The notes beneath the pieces were generated by a model. It had not been told where the DNA came from. It ran no database searches and worked only from the letters and a program-made list of their open reading frames with translations. Of a stretch of 64,000 nt of DNA, positions 26,265-36,647 are shown piece by piece (the first letter of the stretch is position 1; each line of letters starts with the position of its first letter). Source of the DNA: Hoylesella pleuritidis JCM 14110 (GTDB taxonomy: Bacteria > Bacteroidota > Bacteroidia > Bacteroidales > Bacteroidaceae); the NCBI RefSeq assembly GCF_000613725.1, contig NZ_BAJN01000002.1, positions 186,001-250,000 of the forward strand, given 5' to 3'. The translations under genes were made by a program, and so were the position numbers.

Positions 26265-27317
26265 TTATAAATCATCCTCCAATGCCGTGCTTTTGGCATA
26301 CGCCGTGCTTTTGGCTTCAAAAAAATCGGTCTTCACCATATTTGCATTTGAGTATTGAGAGACCCATTTCATATGCTCAGGTTCTTTGATATTATCTTCA
26401 AAAAGATAGCCGAATCCGAGGCTGTGCCAGCGCAGATTGCCTAAATATCGAATATAATCGTTCACCATCCGGCTGTTGAGTCCCTGCACATCATCACCGA
26501 TTACGTATTGGCCCCACGCTATTTCCTGTGCCACTCCTTCGCGCATCATCTCTTCATAAACCCTCACTTTCTCGGGTGTAAACATTTCCGGCTCTTCCTT
26601 TTTCAGCTCTTGAATGATGTTGCGGAATAGCCATAGATGCGTGTTTTCATCCCGATTGATGTACCGGATCTCCTGGGCCGAGCCCGACATCTTGCCGTTT
26701 CGGCTCAGATTATAGAAGAACATAAAACCGCTGTAAAAGTAAATCCCTTCAAGAATGAAGTTTGCAATGCAAGTCTTCATCAGCGAATACTTGTCTCGAT
26801 GCTCCTGAAACTCATTGTAACAGTTGCCGATAAAGGTGTTACGACGCAGCAGATGCTCGTCTGTTTTCCACTGATAGAGGATGTCGTTGCGTTCTTCCGG
26901 GCTGCAAATCGAGTCTAACATATAGCTGTAACTTTGGCTGTGTACACACTCTTGAAAGGCTTGAATATGCAGACAAAGGTTCACTTCGTTAGCCGTTATG
27001 TATTCACTCAGGGTCGGGAGATTGTTGGATTGTAGCGAATCGAGGAACACCAAGAAGCTCAGAATCTTGTCGTAAGCAGTTCGTTCGGCCTTATCGAGTC
27101 GTGGATAATCCTTTGTGTCCTGCGTGAGATTAATCTCTTCGGGAATCCAAAAGTTGTTCATCGCCTGCCGATACCAGTCGCTTGCCCACTGGTAACGCAT
27201 ATTATTGAAATCGTTCAGATTGGTTGTGTTGCCTCCGATCATTCTGCGCAGCCGCAGATCCGTATCGCCCTCAGGATTGAAAAGGGCATTTCTTTTCAGT
27301 TGATTATTCATTTTCAA
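26265..27317 (-). CDS. nrdB: Ribonucleoside-diphosphate reductase, beta subunit (class I)
   Basis: Houses the metal centre and tyrosyl radical for reducing ribonucleoside diphosphates. Of 350 residues, the ligands and radical site are visible: FLDSLQSNN (Asp), QECVHSQSYSYM (Glu, His and the radical Tyr four residues after the His), ILEGIYFYSGF (Glu) and RDENTHL (Glu, His). The acidic C-terminal tail (ALEDDL) that docks to the alpha subunit contains a tandem AKSTAYAKSTA duplication. The gene follows nrdA by 22 bp in an nrdA-nrdB operon. An AATTCTCA-type repeat lies at the gap and its start. Confidence 0.95.
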   Translation of the reverse strand: MKMNNQLKRNALFNPEGDTDLRLRRMIGGNTTNLNDFNNMRYQWASDWYRQAMNNFWIPEEINLTQDTKDYPRLDKAERTAYDKILSFLVFLDSLQSNNLPTLSEYITANEVNLCLHIQAFQECVHSQSYSYMLDSICSPEERNDILYQWKTDEHLLRRNTFIGNCYNEFQEHRDKYSLMKTCIANFILEGIYFYSGFMFFYNLSRNGKMSGSAQEIRYINRDENTHLWLFRNIIQELKKEEPEMFTPEKVRVYEEMMREGVAQEIAWGQYVIGDDVQGLNSRMVNDYIRYLGNLRWHSLGFGYLFEDNIKEPEHMKWVSQYSNANMVKTDFFEAKSTAYAKSTALEDDL

Positions 27318-27330
27318 TTCTCATTTTTAC
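27305..27330. repeat. Short AATTCTCA-type tract between nrdA and nrdB
   Basis: TTCATTTTCAATTCTCATT resembles the AATTGAGAATTG tracts elsewhere in the window. It overlaps the first codons of nrdB. Confidence 0.35.
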
Positions 27331-27339
27331 ATTACCGAT

Positions 27340-29858
27340 TTATGAAGCACAGCTTTCGCATTCCTCCACTTCCAATGACTTACTGCGTACATAATATACA
27401 GTCTTCACTCCGCTGTGCCACGCTGACAGGTAGAGATCAAGTACTTGGCGCATCGTGTAGTCGTTGGTGATATAAAGGTTGACACTTTGTGCCTGGTCGA
27501 TATGCCGTTGGCGGACTCCCGCGGCACGCATACTCCATCGCTGATCGATGAGATAAGCGCCCTTATAAGCCCAATATGTGTGGTCGGAAAGTCCTGGAGC
27601 AACGCGTGGAAGCATTGCTCCTTTCTTCTCTTCAAGGAAGAATCGCTTCATAACGGGGTCTATTCCGGCTGTGGTTCCGGCTATAATACTCGTGCTGCTC
27701 GTAGGAGCCACGGCCAGAAGGTAGGCATTTCGCATTCCCTGTTGGCTGACTTTGGCGGCCAGTCGCTGCCAGTCGTCCGACGTGTAGCCGCGTTTTACAA
27801 AATAACGGCCTGTTTGCCAGTCGCTGCCGACGAAATATTGATAGGCGCCTTTCTCTTTGGCGAGATCCGAACTGGCCTCGATGGCGGCGCGATTGATACG
27901 TTCGAACACATCGTCTACGAATGATATGTGTTGCTCGCTCTCCCATTTGATACCCCGAAGAGCCAAAGCGTGGTGATAACCGCTTACCCCGAGACCGATG
28001 CTTCGATAGCGCTGGTTGGTAATCTGAGCATAAGGAACGGGATAAAAGTTGAGGTCAATGACATTATCGAGTGCCCGGACGACAGTCGAAACGGAGTCTT
28101 TTAATTTCTCGTCATCTTCTAACGGAAGATGACCCAACGACAGACTGGCTAAGTTGCAGACCACAAAATCGCCCGGACGAACGGTTTTTACGACTACCGT
28201 TTCGCCCTCTTCCGTATGTATCTCATTGGAAATCTCCTCGATAGGCGCCATATTCTGTGCAATCTCCGTACACAGATTAGAGCAGTAGATGATGCCCCGA
28301 TGCGCATTGGGATTGGCCCGGTTCACGATGTCTCGATTGAAAGTGAACGGCGTTCCGGTCTCGACGGCCGACCGAAGAACCAATCGCACGATGTCTTTCA
28401 CGGTCATTATGCGCCGTGAAAGACGCCTATCGGCCACACATTCCAAGTACTTTTGCTCCCATTCTTCGCCGTAAAAGTCTTCTAAACAATAACCTTTCAC
28501 CGACATAATTTCATTGGGGCAGAACATCGACCAAGGCTGATCGAGATTCTCTTCGGCCATCTTCCAAAACAGGTCGGGATAACAGACGGCGGGAAAAATA
28601 TCGTGTGCTTTCATCCGATCGTCACCGTTATTGGTGCGCAATTGCAGAAATTCGGGCAGATCTTTGTGCCAAACATCGAGATAAACGGCCACGGCTCCCT
28701 GTCGCATACCAAGCTGATCGACGGCCACGGCAGTATCATTGACCAACTTCATCCATCTGATTACGCCTCCTGCCGCACCTTTAAAACCGCGGATTTTACC
28801 GCCGGCGGCACGCACTTTACCGAAATACAGCCCCATTCCGCCGCCGAATTTGCTCACTTGCGAGAAGTTATCGATACTCCGATAGATGCCTTCGAGACTG
28901 TCAGGAACAGTATCTATGAAACAACTCGACAGCTGATGAAAAGGTTTGCGGGCATTGGCCAGTGTGGGAGTAGCCATCGTTACCTCGAGTCTGCTCAGCA
29001 TATCGTAGAACTTCTGTACCCATTTCATCCGGTTGTTCGACTCGTTCATTGCCAAGTGCAGGGCGATTCCGAGATACATTTCTTGTACGGTTTCGATGGG
29101 TTTATGCGTATATGAGCGTATCAGATACCGTTTGACGAGCAGGTCTAAACCCGAATAGTTGAGCAAGTGATTGCGTTGAGGAACGAGAAATGCGGCTGCT
29201 TCGTCGATTTCTTCCTGCGAGTAAGCATCGAGAATGTAACTCCCGTAGAGCCGTTCGTTTGTCAGATAGCGCAGCTTTTCATATAAACCGTAAATCCCTT
29301 CGGCCTTTTCAAATGCGTGCACTTCCCTTTCGTGTCCAAACGAAAGCAGTCGGGCAGCAATAAACTCCCAATGAGGCGCCTCTTGTGTCGTCATTTCCAC
29401 GGCTGCTTTAATCAGTGCCGCGAGTTTGTCTCCGTGGCTCATCCCGGCTTTGTTGAAGCCGATAAACTTCTCGTGTAACGCTAAAATACTGTATTCGTTA
29501 CCTTGAAAGTCGGTGGCAATAGCTTCAATACGGGTACGATCTGCTCGTCTCCGATCTCGGCAGCAATGCCGTTGAGTGCCCGGCGCTGCTCCGTTCGGCG
29601 TGCGCGGAACAAGATGTAGCTTTTGGCTTCGTTATAAAAGCCGTTCTCCATCAGGCATTGTTCCACTTCGTCCTGAATGCTCTCTACATTCCGTTTATCC
29701 TGATCGGCATTGATGATAGCCTCGACTGTGGTCACCATTTCGTAGATTTTGGTGTCGTCGACGGCTTTACCCGTACCGGCAAAGCTCTTTCTGATGGCCA
29801 CGGCAATTTTCTCTTTGTCGTACGATTCGACCGCGCCCGTCCGCTTGGTTATTTCCAT
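27340..29858 (-). pseudogene. nrdA: Ribonucleoside-diphosphate reductase, alpha subunit (class I), one frameshift
   Basis: About 839 residues if the frame is restored. The start at 29858 opens an ATP-cone domain (MEITKRTGAVESYDKEKIAV, residues 1-90, the allosteric activity site). The catalytic barrel follows in a second frame (LSSCFIDTVPDSLEGIY; KFGGGMGLYFGKVRAAGGKI) to a C-terminal redox pair in ECESCAS. The frame breaks at about 29521-29525: AAGCT should probably be AAGGCT, giving VPVLKAIATDFQGNEYSIL. Loss of one G in a GG pair in an essential gene suggests a sequencing or assembly error. Operon with nrdB downstream. Confidence 0.9.
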
Positions 29859-29936
29859 TGAGATGTATATATATAATAATGTGTAATGTGTTTCCGTGCG
29901 AAGCTCACAACGAACTTCCGCAAATGAATTTCTCTG

Positions 29937-29944
29937 CAAAGGTA
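29937..29944 (-). promoter_or_regulatory. Possible -7 box of nrdA
   Basis: Minus-strand TACCTTTG, 79 bp upstream of the nrdA ATG; no clear -33 box. Confidence 0.4.
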
Positions 29945-30122
29945 GTTATTTTAACGGGAAGGGCGTAATAATTTTGTAACTTTTACAAATTCGGCGGATA
30001 AAAAACATTCTGTCATTCGGGCGATTGCGGTGTAGCGATCTTTCAAACGGCACCATTGGTTCCAGAGAAATCATTCATCTGTTTTACGGATTTTTGCAGT
30101 TTGTCTCTATCTTTCTATCTTG

Positions 30123-30309
30123 TTGATATTCAATAAGATATAATTATCCCTACGATAAGTGGTTAAATGCCGTGCAACTAATGGTTAAACACACGCCGTT
30201 TAACCGTTTATCACACGCCGTTTAACCGTTTATCACACGCCGATTAACGGTAAATCGCGCGGTGCTTAACGGCTTTTCAGGAATGGGCTTATAAAAAGTT
30301 GTGAAACAA
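30123..30309. repeat. 22-bp-period palindromic repeat array, locus E (longest copy)
   Basis: Six units start at 30156, 30178, 30200, 30222, 30244 and 30266, exactly 22 bp apart; units three and four are nearly identical (TTAACCGTTTA plus TCACACGCCG). The left end is TTGATATTCAATAAGATA (30123-30140) and TAATTATCCCTACGA (30141-30155). On the right an 11-bp core is followed by a 15-bp inverse box TCAGGAATGGGCTTA (30277-30291) and a weak 18-bp box to 30309. It lies between divergent nrdA and the PCMD lipoprotein gene. Confidence 0.92.
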
Positions 30310-30355
30310 AGAGTTACGAAGTATCGTTAAAAACAATAGATTTTGGGATAATACT

Positions 30356-30386
30356 TTTGCCTTTTCATAGTTTTTTTATAAATTTG
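30356..30386 (+). promoter_or_regulatory. Promoter of the PCMD lipoprotein operon
   Basis: TTTG (30356-30359), 19 bp, TAAATTTG (30379-30386): exact consensus, 28 bp before the ATG at 30415. Confidence 0.88.
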
Positions 30387-30414
30387 CAGTCGAATCAAAA
30401 ATTACTGGAGAATA

Positions 30415-31575
30415 ATGAAACTGTATAGGATAATCTCATTGACAGCCTTTTGCTGTCTGCTTACTTCCTGCTTTAAAGATGAGCCGTTGAATGCAGAGTG
30501 CGACATTGAAGAGGTTTCCGTCCACGCGGCTAAGCCGTCTGAGACATTCTTTTATTTGTCAGACACACTGCGATCGGTACTGTCTACCGAGAAGAATATC
30601 ATCTTTAACGTGCGCCGAAAGGCTGAAATCGGTTCTTATGCATTGACTTTCAAACTCACACCGGGGGCTGTCATCACGCCCGCTAACGGTTCGGTGCAAG
30701 ACTTCTCGCACGGAAATGTTACCTATACCGTGACTTCCGAAAACGGCGAATGGCATCGAACATATACCATTGGGTTCCGTCCCACGGTGCGAACGGTCAA
30801 CGATACCGTTCAATATAACTTCGAGAACTATTATCTCCAGCCTAAATACAAGAAGTTTTATATGTGGCATAACGAGATAGCTCCCGGTTCTTGGGGCGAT
30901 GACTGGGCAACGGGCAATCCGGGATTTATGCTGGCTGCTTATTCGGATCCGCCTGAAAACTATCCTACTGTGCCTGAAAAGAACGGCTATGATGGGGCTG
31001 CCGTGCGCCTGACCACACGCAGTACGGGTACATTAGGAGCTGCATTCGGAAAGCCAATTGCCGCCGGAAACTTTTATTTAGGCTATTTCAACGCTTCCGA
31101 ATCGTTGACGGCTCCGTTGAAAACAACCCGCTTCGGTATTCCGTTTGACAAGCAACCGATGAAGATTACGGGCTATTACAAATATAAACCGGGTCAGAAC
31201 TTTACCGGAAAAGATAATAAAACCATTGAGGGAAGGACCGATAAAGCTTCTATTTACGGCGTTTTCTATCGCAATCACAATGATAAAGGCGAAGTTATTT
31301 ACCTCTATGGCAACGACGTTAAGACCCATTCTGCCATTATCGGATTGGCTGATCTGAAAGACATTAAGCCCGTAACGGAGTGGACTCCGTTTGAAATCGA
31401 GTTTAAATATACGTCCGAAGTGGACTATGATTTACTCAAAAACGCTGGATATAACTTTACACTCGTCTTCTCGTCGAGTAAAGATGGAGATAAGTTCGAG
31501 GGTGCTGTGGGTAGCGAATTGATAATAGACAAAGTAAGAGTAATCTGTAAACAGGAGAACAAAAATGACCGTTAA
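30415..31575 (+). CDS. PCMD domain-containing lipoprotein
   Basis: A 386-residue lipoprotein (lipobox LLTSC, Cys at about 19). An N-terminal beta-sandwich (about 25-120, FNVRRKAEIGSYALTFKL) precedes a PCMD (putative carbohydrate metabolism) domain, about 130-380, with the typical FNFE-like opening, GAAVRLTTRSTG and the closing ELIIDKVRVIC. These domains have a lectin-like jelly-roll fold and are thought to bind glycans at the cell surface. It overlaps the porin gene by 11 bp, so the two form a unit driven by the exact promoter at 30356-30386. Confidence 0.82.
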   Translation: MKLYRIISLTAFCCLLTSCFKDEPLNAECDIEEVSVHAAKPSETFFYLSDTLRSVLSTEKNIIFNVRRKAEIGSYALTFKLTPGAVITPANGSVQDFSHGNVTYTVTSENGEWHRTYTIGFRPTVRTVNDTVQYNFENYYLQPKYKKFYMWHNEIAPGSWGDDWATGNPGFMLAAYSDPPENYPTVPEKNGYDGAAVRLTTRSTGTLGAAFGKPIAAGNFYLGYFNASESLTAPLKTTRFGIPFDKQPMKITGYYKYKPGQNFTGKDNKTIEGRTDKASIYGVFYRNHNDKGEVIYLYGNDVKTHSAIIGLADLKDIKPVTEWTPFEIEFKYTSEVDYDLLKNAGYNFTLVFSSSKDGDKFEGAVGSELIIDKVRVICKQENKNDR

Positions 31576-32320
31576 GAAGATATTTGTAGCATTGCTGATC
31601 GGTGTATCGGCACTCACGACACAAGCTAACGGGCTTATTGATGATGCGGTATTCAACGTCCGATTGGGGTATTCGCTTGGAGGAATGGCTCCGGTGGGCC
31701 TTCCTAACACCATCCGAAGCCTCGACAGCTATCATTTGCGGCCCAATTTCGTGCTTGGATTAGATATGAACAATGCTATCGACAGTCATTGGGGATGGGC
31801 TACCGGTATACGAATCGAGCGCAAAGGAATGTATATCGATGCCACGGTTAAGAACTATCATATGGCTATCGAGCGCGGAGGTCAGGCCTTGGAAGGTTAT
31901 TATACGGGGCACGAAGTGACTGAAGCGAAGCAGATGTTGATTACAGTGCCCGTGCAGGCAACCTATAATCTCTGTCAGAATTTGAGCTTACGATTAGGGC
32001 CGTACGTATCGTTCGTGATGTCGAAGCAATTTGACGGTTATGTCTATGACGGTTATCTGCGGGTTAATGAACCTACGGGCGACAAAGTGGTAATGGGAAA
32101 TACCATTGCCGATCGCGGCAGTTATGACTTCTCTGATCGTATGCGCAGTCTGCAATACGGCATTGATTTCGGCGTAGATTGGTGCTTTTACCATCAGGTC
32201 GGAGCCTTTGCCGAACTCTCGTGGGGGCTTAACAGTATTCACCACAGCGACTTCAAGACCATCGAACAGAAGCTCTATCCCATCTACGGAACTATCGGTT
32301 TGACTTACAGAATCAAGTAA
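31565..32320 (+). CDS. Outer-membrane beta-barrel (porin family) protein
   Basis: A 251-residue secreted protein with signal peptide 1-20 (ends TTQANG) and alternating beta-strand pattern to a C-terminal GTIGLTYRIK, the terminal strand of small Bacteroidetes OMP_b-brl_2 barrels. It probably forms an eight- to ten-stranded outer-membrane barrel. It is translationally coupled to the PCMD lipoprotein gene before it. Function unknown; perhaps a partner of that lipoprotein. Confidence 0.8.
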   Translation: MTVKKIFVALLIGVSALTTQANGLIDDAVFNVRLGYSLGGMAPVGLPNTIRSLDSYHLRPNFVLGLDMNNAIDSHWGWATGIRIERKGMYIDATVKNYHMAIERGGQALEGYYTGHEVTEAKQMLITVPVQATYNLCQNLSLRLGPYVSFVMSKQFDGYVYDGYLRVNEPTGDKVVMGNTIADRGSYDFSDRMRSLQYGIDFGVDWCFYHQVGAFAELSWGLNSIHHSDFKTIEQKLYPIYGTIGLTYRIK

Positions 32321-32483
32321 TTGTCGGCCGACCTGCATCGAGCCATTATACGTAAAAGCATCTGATGGTTTCCCGATCAGATGCTTTTGCTTTTTCAATA
32401 ACGGTCATTTATGGGTCTTCCGATGCCCTTTCGGCATACTCCAAGATGTCGCCGGGGTGGCAAAATTTATTCAACAAAGAGAT

Positions 32484-32750
32484 ATGGAGATAATAATCAA
32501 ACACGACAAAGTTCTTAAACGGATGTCGGCAGATATTGAAGGGCATACTGCTTATGTAGAATATGATTTGCACGACGGGGTACTCGATATTCTGCATACA
32601 TACGTTCCGAAACCTTTGGAAGGTCGAGGAATAGCTTCAAAGCTCGTTCGTGCAGCTTACGATTACGCCCGAAAGCAAGGTCTCGAACCTATGGGCACGT
32701 GCTCGTATGCTGTAGCTTGGTTAGAGAAACATCCTGAATACGGAAGGTAG
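32484..32750 (+). CDS. Small GNAT family N-acetyltransferase (COG2388-like)
   Basis: About 88 residues from the ATG at 32484, the start that matches the family; a GTG at 32457 is in frame. The acetyl-CoA motif LEGRGIASKLVRAAYDYAR (about 44-62) and the end CSYAVAWLEKHPEY are diagnostic of the short YjdJ/NATD1-like acetyltransferases. The substrate is unknown. It is monocistronic and followed by a repeat array. Confidence 0.88.
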   Translation: MEIIIKHDKVLKRMSADIEGHTAYVEYDLHDGVLDILHTYVPKPLEGRGIASKLVRAAYDYARKQGLEPMGTCSYAVAWLEKHPEYGR

Positions 32751-32826
32751 TCGTATACAAATAAAGAGCAAGAAAGCTCCATTATTTTTAGGTATTGCAT
32801 TCTATCGGAATCTCTTTATTATTTCT

Positions 32827-32969
32827 CTTCTTTCCGAAAGGCATCTGAGTGCTTTGCAACTAACCGTTAATCACCTTGCGATTAACGGTTAAATGGCGTG
32901 CGTTTAATAGTTAATTACAAGGCAATTAACTATTAAACGGAACTGTCTTTATATCTTGTTGATATACTG
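32827..32969. repeat. 22-bp-period palindromic repeat array, locus F
   Basis: Cores at 32860 (CTAACCGTTAA), 32882 (TTAACGGTTAA), 32904 (TTAATAGTTAA) and 32926 (TTAACTATTAA), exactly 22 bp apart. The right end has a 15-bp box (32937-32951) and TATCTTGTTGATATACTG (32952-32969); the left end is weak. In two units CG has changed to TA on both sides, keeping the palindrome. The stretch 32970-33178 shows nothing else. Confidence 0.88.
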
Positions 32970-33178
32970 ATAAATACCGCGTCCGAATTGGTCGGTTGCG
33001 ACCTGTTATTTGAGTTATCATCGCGCGGTTTTCATCCGATGGTCTCTTTCAGTTCAATCGTAGCATTACACCTTATTATATTATATGGAATCGGATAGCT
33101 ATCGATAGCAAACGACAGAATAAACGTTAAAAAGGAAAGGAATAAGCAGTCATTTAATAAAATATTTTATATAAACAC

Positions 33179-33209
33179 TTGGTTTATATCTAATTTTTAT
33201 CTAATTTTG
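33179..33209 (+). promoter_or_regulatory. Promoter of the SusC/SusD operon
   Basis: TTG (33179-33181), 20 bp, TAATTTTG (33202-33209). A leader of about 120 nt follows, with A-rich AAACTAAAAACTT direct repeats at 33276-33313. Confidence 0.75.
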
Positions 33210-33335
33210 CATTCGATAGATTAAGATTACTATTTGGCCTATTACTTAACAGCTGATGACCTTCAAGGCCAATCTAAAAACTAAAAAACTTAGAAACTAA
33301 AAACTTAAAGATTAACTAAACTAAACATCAACTAT

Positions 33336-36300
33336 ATGAAAAGATTCTGTTTATTCTTTATCGGTTTGCTCGTAACGACCGCGTTGATGGCCCAAAATGG
33401 GGTGGTAAGCGGCGTTGTGTCGGATGCAGATTCGGGCGAACCCTTGGTAGGAGCCACCGTCATTGAGGTGGGAACCAATAATGGAACGGTTACCGATGTG
33501 GATGGGAAATATATCCTGAAGCTGACCAAACAGACCGCTCAGTTGCGTTTCTCATATCTCGGTTACGCTGATCTCACCGCGCACGCAAAGGTCGGTGCGA
33601 CACTGAATTTAATCTTGAAGCCTCTGGCTCACGAGCTGAGCGAGACTGTGGTGATCGGTTATAGCGGAACGATTATCCGCTCGAAGCTCACCAACTCCAT
33701 CTCCAAAGTGAAGAACGAAGCGCTTACCACGGGTATGTTTTCAAATCCCGCGCAGGCACTGAGCGGTACGGTTGCCGGCTTACGAGTGGTTCAAAACTCG
33801 GGTGATCCTAATGCTTCGCCCACCATTGTGCTGCGAGGTGGTACCGATTACAATGGTTCGGGCACGCCGTTGATTGTGGTCGACGGTATGATTCGCGGCA
33901 GTATGAACGACATCAATCCCAATGACATCGAGTCGATGGAAGTGATGAAAGATGCCGGAGCTACTGCTATCTATGGCTCGCGAGCCAATAATGGCGTGAT
34001 ACTCATCACGACCAAAAAAGGAAAGAACGGCGAAGGGAAGATCAATTTCAGCTCAAAGCTATCGTGGAACTACTTTAACAACCCTTACAAATTCTGTGAT
34101 GCGCGCGACTATCTCTATTATATGAGGCGCTCGATTCAATATGCTAATCAGCGGGGTACAACCACTTTGAAGAGTCTGAGCGGTAATTCTCCTTATGGAA
34201 CAGGCAATGATTATAATGCTGACGGTAACAAGAGTTCGGCCGGATTGTGGGGAGTCTACCTCAAAGAAAACCTCAGTCAGGATCTTTATAACAAGCTCTT
34301 GAATGAGGGTTGGCAAACGATGACCGACCCGGTAACGGGTAAAGAACTCGTGTTTACCAACAATCGTATGGAGGATTTCAATATCAATACGCCGAGTTTT
34401 TCGCAAGATTACAACCTGAGTTACAGCGGCGGAAACGACCGCGGACACTATTACGCAGGTTTGGGATACAATAACAGCGAGGGAAATGCTATCAACAACT
34501 ATAACCGAAGACTATCGGCCATCCTCAATGTAGATTACAAAATCAAGCCGTGGATGACTTCGTTATCCAACTTCAACTTCTCAACGGCCAAGTATCGCGG
34601 TATCTCTCCCTTTACGGAAGTGGCCAACTACTTCTCTCGTAACTTCTCTTATCCACCCACATTCCGTGCTTATAATAATGCGGGTGAGCTGCTTTTGGGT
34701 AAGAACTCGAGCGATGGCAACCAGAAATTCTTGGCTAATGCGTGGGACAATGACTACAATCGGCAGAAGTTTACGTTCTCACAAGATTTCCGATTTACGC
34801 TGATCAAGGATCTGACTGTTGATTTCAAGGGCGACTGGTTTTATGAGTACTCTACCAAAGAATCGTTCTTTCACACGTATCTTAAAGGTCCGGGACAATA
34901 CAATACAGAGCATAAATCGTCGGCACAACACGGTAGACAGCTCACGCAAACATACAACATCCTGTTGAATTACAGTAAAACGCTGGGCAAACATAGTCTT
35001 TCGGCCTTAGCAGGATGGGAATATTTCCATCAGAAATATCTCTCAATGAGTGCCAGCGGATATAATCCGAACAACAATTACTTTAAAGATCTCCAATACA
35101 CTATTACTGATGAAGGAGCCCGGAACATTGATTCGGAACACTTGAAGTTCATTACCGAGTCTTATTTCGCACGTTTCAACTATGACTATGAGGATAAATA
35201 CCTGGCCAGTTTCACTATCCGTCGCGACGGTATCTCAAAGCTCAGCAAGGACAATCGATGGGGAACCTTCCCGGGATTGTCGCTCGGTTGGGTCTTCACG
35301 AAGGAAGACTTTATGAAGAATTTGCCGTGGCTGAGCTTCGGAAAAGTACGTGCTTCGTTCGGACGTAATGGTAATGTGAATAAGGATTGGGTAGGAAACT
35401 ACACCATTCAAGGTGCTTACGGGCAGAGCATTTACAACGGAAAACAAGCATTTACGCTCAATTCGATTCCCAATTTCTATTTAACGTGGGAGACATCACG
35501 TACCTTTGAGCTTGGACTTGACTTCGGATTCCTCAAAAACAAGATACAGGCTAACTTCACTTGGTATGATCGTCGCACGTCGAATAAGTACGCCAACCTC
35601 ACTATTCCGGCGTCTTCGGGCTGGACAAGTTACACGTCCAACAACGGAACTTTACAAAACCGAGGCGTCGAATTAGAGCTGAACTATCATGTGTTGAGTA
35701 CCCCTGACTGGAAGGTTAACCTCGGTTTCAACATCGCCAGCAATGTAAACAAGATTTTGAAGTTGCCTGCCAATGGTCGTGAAAAGAATCGACAAGGCGG
35801 TTTCGAGGTATATACCGGCAACGGAAAAGAGAAGAAATGGGTCGGCGGTTTAGCCGAAGGAGAGCGTCCCGGAGACCTTTGGCTTTTCCAAGCAAAGGGT
35901 ATTTACAGGTCGAAAGACGAGATTCCGGATAACTTAGTGGATAAAAGCTCTGCCAATAATTCCAGCTCTTACAAGACACTTTACGGTCCGAAAGCCTACG
36001 AAAGAGAGGGAAAAGCCAAGGGAGGATTGGCTATACAGCCCGGTGATGTTAAATGGAAAGACGTCAATGGAGACGGAGTCATCGACAATTACGACCTTGT
36101 GAAAGTGGGAAATACCACTCCCAAGTGGACGGGCGCTTCAATCTATCGGCCTCTTGGAAAGGAATCACCCTCTCGGCACGCCTTGATTTCGCCCTCGATT
36201 TCAAGACTTACGACTACCGAACACCGTGGCTTATGGGCAATATGCAGGGTACTTACAACACGCTTACCAACGTAAAGGACACTTGGTCGCCTGAAAACCC

Positions 36301-36604
36301 CAATGCAAAGTATCCTACTTATATTTGGGCTGACCAAAACAATGCGCGCAATTACGACCGTTACAGCACGATGTTCTGCTACAATGGCGACTATCTTTCA
36401 TTCAGAGAGATTACTCTTTCGTATGATTTGCCCAGATCATTGCTTGTTCCTTTGCATATCGAAGCTGTGCGTTTGTCCGTCACCGGACAGAATCTGGGCT
36501 ATCTGTGCGAGGCTCCTTACGTCTACTCTCCAGAGGTTTCAAAGACCAACGGAGGCTATCCGCTGCCCCGAATGCTGGTTCTTGGTCTGAACGTTACATT
36601 CTGA
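33336..36604 (+). pseudogene. SusC/RagA family TonB-linked outer-membrane protein, one frameshift
   Basis: About 1089 residues if restored. Signal peptide 1-20 (ends TALMAQ), carboxypeptidase-regulatory domain (about 25-105, GVVSDADSGEPLVGATVIE), plug with the SusC motif ANNGVILITTKKGKNG (near 220), then a large barrel ending LVLGLNVTF. It would import a ligand captured by the SusD protein next to it. The frame breaks near 36134: ACGGGCGCTTC should likely be ACGGGCGGCTTC, restoring PKWTGGFNLSASWKG. A single missing G suggests sequencing error. 43 bp separate it from SusD. Confidence 0.9.
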
Positions 36605-36647
36605 TCGCACCCGCAGAAATCATTCAATGAAATGAATCATCAATCAA

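Noticed and set aside
26282..26317. Tandem duplication in the nrdB tail as a functional novelty
   Set aside because: A 6-residue repeat in a flexible tail that normally reads similarly (STAYSKASA-like); too minor to interpret.
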